Shown here piece by piece: positions 24,245 to 34,466 of a DNA stretch of 64,000 nucleotides. Every line of letters begins with the position of its first letter. The first letter of the stretch is position 1. The stretch comes from Irpex lacteus (Eukaryota; Basidiomycota; Agaricomycetes; Polyporales; Irpicaceae), in assembly GCA_001986395.2 (NCBI GenBank), contig MQVO02000056.1, positions 1 to 64,000 on the forward strand, given 5' to 3'. The translations under genes were made by a program, and so were the position numbers. Below the pieces are notes generated by a model. That model searched no databases. It was given only the letters and a program-made list of their open reading frames with translations, and was not told the DNA's origin.

Positions 24245-27200
24245 TCAAAACTCGGAGAGGGGCATACCCACACCGTATTTGGATTGCAAACTCTGGAAGA
24301 ACTTCAGAAGCTCCATGGCATCATCCTCCGGCTGCTCCCCTTCACAGTCAGATTCTGATCCGTCTTGTTCCTCCTCGTCCAAGTCTTTGTGTCGCATCTC
24401 ATTTACGTACTCGAATTTTGCTTGCTTAGTCTGCCAGTGACCGACACCCACCGTAGTATCATCACTAAGTACACCTGCATGAGTCGCAGCCAAGTATTCT
24501 TCCAATCCTTGACAAAGGTATAGATGCGCGTTCGGATGCCTGCGATCCTGCTCCTTCTGACGTTTCACATTTTTCGGCGCGATAACGTCCCCGTTCTTGT
24601 CGCGCTCCCAGTTGTAGAAGCTTCGGAAGGTGAGACTTGTGTCGAATTTGCAGGAGGGTTCCGGTGGACTACTGAGTGGACCTGAGAGACGAATCACAAA
24701 GTTGGCAATAAAAAGCTCGTCAACGATACGATGCAGGGAGATCATTTAAGTGAACTAACCGGGAGCTGAGTCGTCTAATTCGTCGAAGTTGATATCGTCA
24801 AAGTATACATGCTGGAGAGCCTGCACCGTTGAGATGCGTCTGCTTGGATTGGGATCGAGCATCTGCGACCAGGCCGTCAACACTGTACGCACATTGGACA
24901 GGCCCAATAAATGAGTGTTTACCTTCTTCAATAAGTTAGCCAACTTCTCATCAACTTGCTCTACCTTTGCCCAGTCAAACTCGGCATCCGTTACTCTCTT
25001 CCATATCCCCTCCTTGACCTTCATGTACTCCTCTACAGCCTCTTCTTCCGTGATAAGAGCAAACATGTTCCCCATTCGTTGAGCACGCATCTCCTCTGGC
25101 TCACCAAACCATGGTCGATCCAGCCCTAGCGCCATCTCGTATATAACCAAACCAATGGCCCATACATCGATTTTGCACGTATACTCCTGGCCGGGGTTGA
25201 TTACACTCTGTATGATCTCTGGCGCCAAGTAGGTGTCAGTGCCGCCACATGAATCTCTCAGCACCACGTCTTCGCGAGCTCCTTGACATTCGATGGTAGG
25301 TGTGGCATAGAGAGGAGTGACGGTAGGATGAACGTATGCCATGCCGAAGTCGGCAAGAGCGATGTGTCCATCGGAAGAGACGAGGACATTGGACGGCTTG
25401 ATATCACGGTGCATTACTCCTAGTCCATGGAGATTGGACACTGCGATGATCTGTCGTATACATATTAAGCGATGATGAACTATCACCTTCTAGGAGTGAT
25501 AGGCAACCCACCAGTTCAGCTATGAGCACCTGCAATCGTTTAGGGTCCCTAAGCAAAGGCGACATCGTATACCGCGTGAGCTCTCCATGGTAAAGCGGCT
25601 GCAGGGAAGCAAATTTGTGTCTAAGCGACTCATGGCTGTATTTATCATCTGGAACAGGAGGCTTACCATAGCAAAGTATATGTTCTTATGGTCATCCCAC
25701 ATCGCCCACACAGCCGTCAAGAACTTCCACCCACTATGGGTCACCCTCCGTAACGCCTTTTCCTCCTGCCTTACCCCGAATCTGCCGCTGTCATACTGGT
25801 AGACCTGATCCTTTTGCATGACCTTGATCGCGCATTTCACCGTGCGGGTAGTAGGCAGAGAAGCAAGCTGTACGTCCAGCGGGACAATGGAAGGCTTGTA
25901 GTCGAGAACCAAACGAGCCTTCATGACGGTCCCGAACGCGCCGCTGCCGAGAGTGCCGTCGATCACGAAGTAGAGGTCGTGGACAGTGTCAGCGATAACC
26001 CGGGGCTTCTCGTCATAGTTGGGCGAAGGGAAGGCAGAGCTATTGACCTGGCCGTCGACTCCCTCTGTATTCGAGTCCAACCTGATTTGGGGAGTGTGGA
26101 CTGTGATAGGACCTAGATACCGAGAATTCTCTGCACGAAAAGCCAAGAGGGACGAAAGCATGCTGCCTTGCATGTGCACATCCACCTGTGAGGTATTGCA
26201 GTCGGATGGGGTCAATATCTTGGCTGTTTTGGGGGCATTTATCGCAGCCACATCTTGTGGTGGCAGGCGAGAGGCTCGAGCGACGCGGACGGCGACCTTC
26301 AACCTGCACCAGTTAGCTCGTGCTCTTTCATGGTCGTAGTCATTTGTGGACGTGTCGCTACAGGTAGCAGCACTGAAGCTAGCAGGGGAGAGCGATGTCG
26401 GCGTGTCGCGTGGGCAGGGGGATAGATAGGTCGTGACGCCTCCAGGAGAACCATGGGCCACAGCGTCAGATGGCTCAAGCTTCACTAGATGGGATACGTC
26501 GCACGCCCTATGCTGCACAGATAGTTTGTATAAGTGATGGCGTATATGAGTTTGAAGGTGCGAAGGTACTCAAAACCAACTGACCTCGGGTGATGGGGCA
26601 GCCTGAGAAGCTGTGCATGCAGCGGTACTATCAATGACGACATTACCGGTAGAGGAAGTCTTGGTAAGACTTGGCGAGCATTCGTGTGGTGTATCGTTCA
26701 GATTACCCTCACATGGTGAGACCGGCTCGGTAGTAGTGGGGATCGGAGGAGTTGAACGCGAGGTGTATTTGGTCGCGACCTTCTTCAATGCAGCCCAAAT
26801 GCGCTTGACCAGCCTCGACAACAAGTATCGAGTTCGCTGTGGAATTGGCAAGAGAGACAAGTGATGTGGGAGCAATAGTATAAGTGGACGACAGAGGGAA
26901 ATACGAGGGAGGCGTTACGCTCTAACGCACCGTTTCGCCTTTGAAGGGGAATAAGTAGGTTGCAATACTGTCAGGAGAGCGATAGGGCACAACATCTGAC
27001 GGCTCAGGTTCCCTATGATGGAATTCGTTGGACTCCTGATGCTGCACAGATAGTTTGCATGAGGTGTAGCGAATATGAGTTTGAAAGCACGATGGAACAC
27101 AACTGACCGCACGCAATGGAGCAGCCTGAGCATCGGTAGTTGCAGCGGTATTTTCAACGACAGCGCTACCAGTAGAAGACGTCTCACTTATACTTGGCAA

Positions 27201-27356
27201 AGATTCCTGCGGCGCATCGTCCAGGCTAGGCTCGCATGGCGAGTTCGATTCGGTAGCAGTAGGAACAGAAGGAGTTGAACGAGAGGTGCATTTGGCCGTC
27301 TTCGAGGCAGCCTTTTTCAAGGCAGCCCGAACGCGTTTGATCAGCCTCGACAACAT
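24245..27356 (-). CDS. Serine/threonine protein kinase, paralogue 3, with duplicated first exon
   Basis: Core exons 25667-26512, 25512-25598, 24923-25450, 24760-24862 and 24245-24681 keep phase throughout. Motifs: GSGAFGTV, CAIKVM, HRDIKPSN near residue 408, ADFGMAY and GGTDTYLAPE. Two alternative first exons precede it. Exon 1a (27108-27356) begins with ATG and MLSRLIKRVR. Exon 1b (about 26585-26832) is its tandem duplicate, but the start codon is TTG and I find no in-frame ATG before it. Both end in phase 0 and fit the acceptor at 26512. Splicing 1a to 26512 gives 749 residues and skips 1b and a stub of exon 2 that ends in a stop at 26922. The exon plan and tail (TFRSFYNWE, QKEQDRRHPNAHLY) match paralogue 4. 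Confidence 0.82.
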
Positions 27357-27475
27357 GTAATCGCGTTCGCTGTGGGATTAGCAAGGGGAAAATAGTGTGA
27401 GTGTGATGATATGAGTGGACGGCAGAGGGATATACAAGGGAGACAACACGCTCTAACCCACTGTTTCGCCTTTAT
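26430..27475 (-). repeat. Tandem duplication of kinase promoter, exon 1 and start of exon 2
   Basis: Two direct units of about 530 bp, roughly 26940-27475 and 26430-26940. Each runs from a promoter stretch ending GTTTCGCC, through exon 1, an intron with donor GTCAGT and acceptor CTGTGCAG, into exon 2. The upstream unit breaks off in exon 2 at the junction near 26940, where its frame runs into a stop (26922). The downstream unit continues into the whole gene. The copies differ at many positions, so the event is not recent. Confidence 0.8.
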
Positions 27476-28291
27476 ACGCCACACTCAGATGAAGTTGGAC
27501 TGCCGTTAGCCAACAAGGAACTCGCCACAACCCCGTATGTATGCACTGCTCGATTGTTAGAAAAGTATAATGGCGATGCTATGTCTTGTTGTGTCGCCAC
27601 TTCACTCACCCAGAGTGCTGCAGTAGTAGCTACAGTGTTAAGGCGGTGATGGTAGTAGCCACTGGCAGTCGTTGTTCTTGTTCGTGCGTGAAGGCACACT
27701 ATTGAGTTTACATGCCGTTCAGCAACCACCGACTAACGAGATATGAAAGGGTGAGCATGAATACTACGACGAGAGTGAACAAAAACAGCATACAGAGTCT
27801 GCATCCCAACCGTCGTGGCGAGCCTGCTTGGACGTCCGGTGGCGATCATTTCCTGATCAGGGATCTGACTGCAGTGAGCGCCCAAGCGTGTCATACACTG
27901 GCACACTACTAACGTTTTGTTCCAGTCAATCATCAGTAAAGCAATAACTGCTGCTAGGGCCCTCTACTAAATTCACAGGCACTTCACAAACTGCAGACAA
28001 TATGAGCCGATCCATTGTCGTTTTCACGAAGTGGTCACGTACGTTCGCAGGACACGCCCCGGGTGTGTGAAGACAAGCATCTTAGTGAGTCTGCTCGGAG
28101 TGCCGATCCTGGTGTGCCCGGTAGTGGAAAATCGTGGCAATCTATAGCCTCAGAAGCACGCCATGTGAAGGATCTACAGACAAGGATAAACATCGATAAG
28201 GACATGAGGGATAAATAGCCGTATTTGCCAACATACCTGCCATATCTCATGACTACCGATGTCACACCTTGCGCCGCATCCAACAACGGGC
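27476..28291. other. Divergent intergenic region, nothing supported
   Basis: About 0.8 kb between kinase paralogue 3 (-) and the asaB-like gene (+). Small frames of 60-85 codons are present without features. Promoters of both genes must lie here. Confidence 0.35.
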
Positions 28292-29300
28292 ATGATGTCT
28301 TCTTCCTCTACTGTCATTGCCACTCTCAACTACTTCACGCCCCCCACTGATGGTTCCAAGCCATACATCGACATCAACGTCGATCCCTCTTCTGGACGTC
28401 GCGGTCAGAACTGGGAAAAGGAACCGCATGAGCTCGCGATAGAGAACATACGTGGCAAAGAGGGAGAATACACTCTCGACAACGCAGGTTTCCAGCTCTT
28501 CCGGCATCCTCAGACGTACACCTCGTTTGTCAACGACGAGGAGATACTCAGAGAGTACTACCCTGAGAGCGTCGAGTTAGTGAAGAGGCTCACCGGTGCG
28601 AGCCGGATCCAGCCGTTTGACCACAGTAAGCATCCCCTTCTCTTCTCACCGTATGCATCACTAGACTGAACATCCAATCTACGGCATCCCCTCACTCCCC
28701 TTGCTCTCGCCTCTCCAGCTATCCGCCGACGTCGCCCAGACCAGCTCGATGATAGTCCCGACACACGGCAGCCAGTAACGTGGGTTCATGTTGACCAAAC
28801 CGCCGCATCGTCAGTGGCTCGCGTCCATCGCCATCTACCAGCTGAAGACGTGCCCGAGCTACTGAAGCATCGCTTCCAGATAATCAACCTCTGGCGTCCA
28901 ATCAAGCACACCGCATGGGACTGGCCGCTCGCGTTCTGCGACTTCAGGAGCATCGACGTTCAAAAGGACTTGATTCCCACTGACCTCGTCTACCCTGATA
29001 GGAAGGGCGAGACTCTCAGTGTCAAGTTCAATCCCGGCCATAGATGGAAGTACTTGAAGGGGATGGAACCGGACGAGTTTGCCTTGATCAAGTGGTGAGA
29101 CATTCAGGGGTGATAATGTGGATAGCGGGCTGCACTCACGATGCGTCCTTCTTTTGTGTGCCAGCTTCGACTCCAGAAACGATAGAAAGACTGCTATTCT
29201 CACTCCCCATACGGCGTTTGACGATATTACCAAGCCTGAGGGTGTTCCGTTGAGGGAGTCTATCGAGCTTCGTTTGTTGGTCTTCTATGAGGATCAATAA
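28292..29300 (+). CDS. asaB/CmcJ-like oxidase (hydroxylase/desaturase family)
   Basis: Exons 28292-28625, 28719-29094 and 29165-29300 give 281 residues, the usual length. Family marks: ATLNYFTPP at the N-terminus, NAGFQLFRHPQTYTSF, then WVHVDQTAASSVARV with candidate metal ligands His and Asp, IINLWRPI, NPGHRWKYLKGM and a final FDSR...LTPHTAF...ELRLLVF. This family includes the fungal asaB protein of aspergillic acid biosynthesis and cephamycin CmcJ-like proteins and is thought to contain iron-dependent oxidases. No biosynthetic cluster is visible around it, so its substrate is unknown. The start could be the second ATG one codon later. Confidence 0.87.
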
Positions 29301-29652
29301 ACACGAACACGGTCTTCAACTGCTCCAAGGCGCGAACGGATGGACGCTGCATTGTCTGAGAATTTCACGGTATATGGCCATTCAAGCATACCTGAGATCC
29401 TCTTTGAGCGACGCAGGCGAGACGAGAGGGAAGATAAGTGAAATTGGGAAGCTACGTCATAAGCATAAATTACTCGTGAGAATGATGATGTCGTATCGTA
29501 CTGCAGAATCAAGTCCAGGGTATGAGTCCTATGTGATAACAAGTTTAACAACGAACGGCAATGCCACTAAAATCCGAAAACCATAAGTCAAAGTCGTGGG
29601 TACAAGAATCACCGGTACTCACTGTTCGCCTTTTGATCCAAAATTTCCAAAA
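29301..29652. other. Convergent 3' intergenic region, nothing seen
   Basis: 352 bp between the stop codons of the asaB-like (+) and F-box (-) genes, without a supported gene. Confidence 0.4.
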
Positions 29653-30387
29653 CTAATATGCCAACTGTACGCTGCGACCCTGGCACGACTGGCACGGACA
29701 ATACAGACCAAACTCCTCCAACAGCGACTGTTCATTCGATACCTCCGCCTGAAGATAGCGAAGCCACCCGTCCGCCTCGAGGAATTCGCCGTACCCGTCT
29801 TCACCGTCCTCGCCACGAACTTTGGAGTAGACATGTCCACGAAGGTCTTTGCCGTTATGCTCTCCCTCCAAAATCACCCAGTGCTTCCATCCATTGCCTT
29901 CGTCGAGGATCTCAAGTGCACTCACGTATGCGTGTCCGCCGAATAACGCCAGATCGTGTCTGCGCACCTGTGGTCTAGGGACGAGCAGGTTACGTTTGTC
30001 GCGTCTCGAGATAAAGATGTCCTCGCTCATATTGAACTTCGAGTCGAGACCTGGCCAGAGACAGGCTATCGCGGCACGGGATGGCCACTCGAGGAGCCAC
30101 ATCCTGAAGTCCTCTGGTGTGGCTTCGGGGAGAGCAGAGACGTAGGCATTGCGGTCAAAGGAGCAGAGGTGGGGTTCTATGATAGGTCGAGTGACATGAA
30201 AGGCGGGGGATGTGACAAATTGATCGTAGAGGCTGAGGAGCTTGCGGCGGGTTGGGTGGATATCGGATAGGGGAGCGAGATGCCGCCACTTATGGCTGAC
30301 GGCACGGGCTGCGATGAGTGCTTGAAGCGGCAGCAGGGGAAAGATCATGAGCAGCAGCTCATTGGGGAGGTCTGTGGCACCTGCCAT
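29653..30387 (-). CDS. F-box protein
   Basis: One exon, 244 residues. The N-terminus DLPNELLLMIFPLLPLQALIAARAVSHKWRHL (residues about 6-37) is a typical F-box, the module that binds Skp1 in SCF ubiquitin ligases. The rest has alternating aromatic and acidic segments (FGGHAYVSALEIL, WKHWVILEGE) resembling the substrate-binding part found in fungal F-box proteins. It ends with a small CPCQSCQGR cysteine knuckle. The target is unknown. Confidence 0.88.
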   Translation of the reverse strand: MAGATDLPNELLLMIFPLLPLQALIAARAVSHKWRHLAPLSDIHPTRRKLLSLYDQFVTSPAFHVTRPIIEPHLCSFDRNAYVSALPEATPEDFRMWLLEWPSRAAIACLWPGLDSKFNMSEDIFISRRDKRNLLVPRPQVRRHDLALFGGHAYVSALEILDEGNGWKHWVILEGEHNGKDLRGHVYSKVRGEDGEDGYGEFLEADGWLRYLQAEVSNEQSLLEEFGLYCPCQSCQGRSVQLAY

Positions 30388-33015
30388 AGCTATGTAAGGC
30401 TGTGGTAGATAGAAGGGTCAATGAGAGTAGCTGAGGCGCAGGAGGACGAAACTTACGGGCTGGGTGGATGTTGCTGGTTGTTGTTGACGAGCGAGAGCAG
30501 GTGGTGTGGGTTTATATACGCGAGGGGCAGTTGGGAGACGGTGATCCCCAAGAATGACTTTGTTTCACGAGGAAAGGTCGGGAGAACAGATGGCAGTTGG
30601 AAGCTTGTAAAGCTGGCGAAATGATCCATTGCTGTGGGTACTACCGGAACGGTTTATGCTTGGCGTCAACGTGCATCATGTCCCTTTCGACTTGTTCTTT
30701 ATACATGTTGCTGCGTTCGGCCGCGTGCATGTCGAGTAGGCTCTGGACGAACGACGAGCAGCAGATGAGAGTCGAGACAAACAGGCGAGACGCGGTAACA
30801 CTCGTTGACAGCGCCGTCATCATCGTAACCTTAACCCTAGCTTCTCCTCTCCTCCATCCTCCTCTTGCTTTTGTTCGACCTATACGTACTTCCATATCTA
30901 CGAGCTCAACTGCTTCAACGTCGTGGACAGGAATGTCGGCCGAGATCACTGACACCTTTTCAGCCACATCGCTAGGCCGCCCGTTCCCAACCGCGCCCAT
31001 TCGTACCAAAATTTCACCAAAAGTGACTAAAGCGCAACGTTTCCTCGATGTGTTGACGATGCCTGCGGCAGTCTCGTCAGATCGCCGGCCGGAATCATAA
31101 GAAACGACTCGAACAGCACGGTCTATACAGACATCCCAGGGATGTGGCGTCTCGCGTGTCGTGAGGTGAAAATTTTTCGTCATGTCACCAACAGTGGCCA
31201 TAATTCACCACCGGTTCCTGCCAGCCTCGCCTTGGCTGATTACCACCGGTGCGTCACTCATGTTTCCAGATAACTCTCGATGGTGTGTATTATCTCACAA
31301 TGAGCATCAGAATCCACATCTCCACTGCTCGTATTCTTCCGGTATCACTTCGAAAATCAAGGATGTCGTCGCGCAGGAACTGAAGCCTGCATTGCGCGAA
31401 TACACCCCGGCATGGCTGATTCACGCGCTACGGTCAGCTGCGTCCCAAGCTCTATTGCGAGGGATATCTCGTGCTACTTTCCCGATGATCCTGTGCCTAG
31501 GACATGGGAGCTACGAACGGAACCTGATCCCGCAATGGGAGACAGGTGGGAAGCCCATTCACCAGCCAGGAGCTTCTAAGAACAGCTGCCGACTCGCCGT
31601 GCCCATATACGAGCATCCCCAGTGACAAATCTCCACCAGCACCAGCAGCACGCGCAGCTTGAGTTGGATAGGTCCATGGCAGATTTACCACGAATGTCGT
31701 GGTGTATCTACCCCGGTCCTTTCAACTTGAGGTGGGCAGGCAAATGACCGTAGGCTATTTCTGACAGTAGGTCCTGTTCCTCTTTGGTGCGATGCACCGA
31801 TTGTGCGACTCATGACCGTGGCTGCGTGACGACTTCTTAAGATCCAATTGAAGTGTGAGCTTCTTGATTTTGAGTGATTCCGCAATTTGGCCTCTTCAAT
31901 TGACTGATAGGTTTCTAGCTCACGCGAACGGTCCGGTCGTGAGCACTGTGTATGCACTGTGCTTTACTTACTATGCACGGGCTCAGGCTGACCATGTCAC
32001 TCGGTGAGTCACGCGTATTCTTGATATTCAGTTTCGCTGGGCGGAACGCAGGTCAATTCACAGAAGTATCAGAGACATTATGAGGGACCCCTGCATCCTC
32101 GGTGAAATTGGAGTTGCGATACGTGGTTGCAACCACGAAGGACGGCTCGTTGCATAATGGTTCGCACCCTTTTTCACTCGACGAACCTAGAACCTTGACG
32201 GTGGCAATTCGGTAGGTAAATTTCAGCAACCCCCAGCGATGCACAGTACTTTGCATTACAGCCAAGTGAAATCAAACACGTAAGTTGCCTCTTCATTCAA
32301 ATTCGTAGAGCTAGGTTCAAACTTTGAAGTTTGAAAACTATGCAACCGGTGAGTCCAGAGCTTCATGCAGATCGATCTCCCGCGCCACAACGCTCAGACT
32401 TTCCTTGTATGCAAGTGACACATCGTCAAATATCCCGGTGTTACGTACGTGCGTAGCTCTCAATGACCTGTGATGTCGCACTCGAGCTCTCGACCGGCGA
32501 CCGGGCTTTCTATCCTTTCGTTGTACGCGTGCCTCCGGGCTTACACAAAGAACGTGCCACCAACGCTGTACGTTCATGCCGGACTACTCACGATATCGTG
32601 TGTCCATTGTGTGAATTTCAGAACGTATTCCTATGCTATTTACACCTTATGAGCGGTAAGGGTGCGATAACCAAATATATAGATCGAAGCCAATAAGTCG
32701 TGCAAGTGTGATCATCAATAGCGTTATCAACATGCCATGTCAGTCTGACTCCAACAGCGGGGAAGCAGTCAGTGTTGTAGGAGCGACCTGTGGTGACGAT
32801 GGAATTCAATGTGAGCTTCGTAGACGAAGTATGCATGATATGAAGAACTCACTGCGCCCAAAGCCTTTCTCGCAGCAGCTTCCCCCTCTCTCGAGTGAGC
32901 GAATGGGCAAATCATGCTCGTGGATGCGATGAATCCTCGTGGGCAGTCTCCCTCCAGAGCCGTAAGGGCATTCTGCGACCATAGCTCGCAGTCCACGTCG
33001 ACATAAAGCAGGTGT
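30388..33015. other. 2.6-kb region without a supported gene
   Basis: Overlapping frames of 140-190 codons occur on both strands at 30597-31625, but neither strand shows motifs, a consistent exon structure or a signal peptide. A short palindrome TTCAAACTTTGAAGTTTGAA lies at about 32317-32336. The right end (32769-33015, minus) may contain decayed sequence of the Crinkler-like gene. Confidence 0.35.
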
Positions 33016-33992
33016 TTATGGATCTAAGTCTCCCTCTCCTATCTCGTTCTTCAGCTCCAAGAAGCAAACCACGGCAGTTAGAGCGCCCTGTCCTGGAGGA
33101 GAGGGACTAATCTCGACGCGCCCACCAGGGGAAAACAAATGATCGTCAGCTGCAGCCGTTTGTCCAATGGAGTCAAAGGTCTTCCGGATCTTCTTCCGCC
33201 TCTCGAGGTCATCACCGTAGGTTCCGAAGAAGATTTCACGAAAGTCAATGGCAAGATTTAGCTCTGCAGAGGTGAGTGGCTTCTCGGCTAAGGCGTCATT
33301 CACAATGCTCATGAATAGACTGAAAACAGGATGCCCAGCAACGATTGGAAAACCTGTGAGTGCGCGAGGGAGCCGGATGTCCTGCGCGGTTTTGTTTGCT
33401 TTCTTCTGGATCTTCGCCACATTCCTCTGTTTTGCGCCGTCTGGATGTGACATATAGTTACGTCGCGCAAGTGCGGCGACTTCTTCACCTTCTACGCGGA
33501 GTTGATAGCGTATTCACAGAGACATATGACCGCATTATTAGTTACTCACTTGCCGTGAAACTTGATGCTGTTACGATCATATGTCTAAGTATACCCGAGA
33601 CTGAATGCAGGAATAAACCACATCCCAGTGGTGAGCTCGACACGCCAAACGCCTCCTCCATTGTTTGAACCAGGTAGAGCTGGACTGGCTTGTGTTCGTC
33701 GAATAGTTGGGAGACCTTGTCGGCTAACCCGTCTTGTTCTCCCTCGAACCAGAACTTCTCAACCTAATGAGCAGACATTAAGTTAGTGGCATGTCGACAG
33801 GGTTATCGCAGCAGACCGAAGTACCTTGTAGAGCGTGAGGTGTGCTTCCCGATCGATGAGCTTGGAATAGTCAGCAGCTACATGCCAGCGAAGGTCTTTA
33901 ATATCGGAGCGATAACTAATGCGAACACGGTGTGGGGAAAGAGATATGCCGCAGACATAGTAGTAGACTGTAAAGTCTGGACTCTTGGACAT
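33016..33992 (-). CDS. Crinkler-like protein with ubiquitin-fold header, probably truncated
   Basis: Exons 33825-33992, 33550-33763 and 33016-33491 give 285 residues. The first exon (56 codons) encodes a header TVYYYVCGISLSPHRV...AHLTLYK that is homologous in layout to the header exons at 54788-54955 and 63621-63791. All three end in LYK with a phase-0 intron. The header resembles the ubiquitin-like N-terminal domain of Crinkler (CRN) effectors. The C-terminal part runs through LAIDFREIFFGTYGDDLERR to VVCFLELKNEIGEGDLDP and then stops. The phrase LELKNEIG usually stands inside a longer domain in basidiomycete CRN-like proteins, so I infer a truncated or decaying gene. The family is thought to act in the nucleus of target or own cells. 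Confidence 0.55.
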
Positions 33993-34466
33993 AACGTTCA
34001 ACGTTCACGTTCAGCATTCGCGCGCATGCCAGAGTGACGTCTGTGACAATTTAAACCAAGCGCCAGGCGTGATCGGTTCATATTGGTTGGGAATTTCTTA
34101 GTTTTGAAACGTATTCAACTGGTATGAATGATACAAAGCGGATACTGATACTGATACAGATGAACGCAGAGTACACTGGGCTCGAAGGCTCAAAGCGTAG
34201 ACATCAGCATAACGAAAGCGATTCCAAGACACATGAGGTTCAGGCTCTTCGGCAAACTAAACGACTGAAGCTTGAGGATGCGTGTGAGGAAACGTGAAGA
34301 AAGAAAACAAAGCTCAAGAATGCATAGCATGGGAGCGTGATGGGGATGGTATAAAGTTGAAGAGCGACGTGGAAGGCATCGGCCTTCGCACACATAGAAT
34401 GAAAGGAAAATGCGGAAGAAAGACGAAAATATTGAGAACTGTCCATATGCAACGCAGCCTCCACGT
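33993..34466. other. Spacer between Crinkler-like gene and SKN7 homologue
   Basis: This holds the promoter of the Crinkler-like gene and the 3' end of SKN7. A tract alternating GATACTGATAC at about 34141-34160 is the only visible simple sequence. Confidence 0.35.

Noticed and set aside
30597..31625. Overlapping frames of 147-186 codons on both strands
   Set aside because: No motifs, no splice structure, and neither strand is better than the other.
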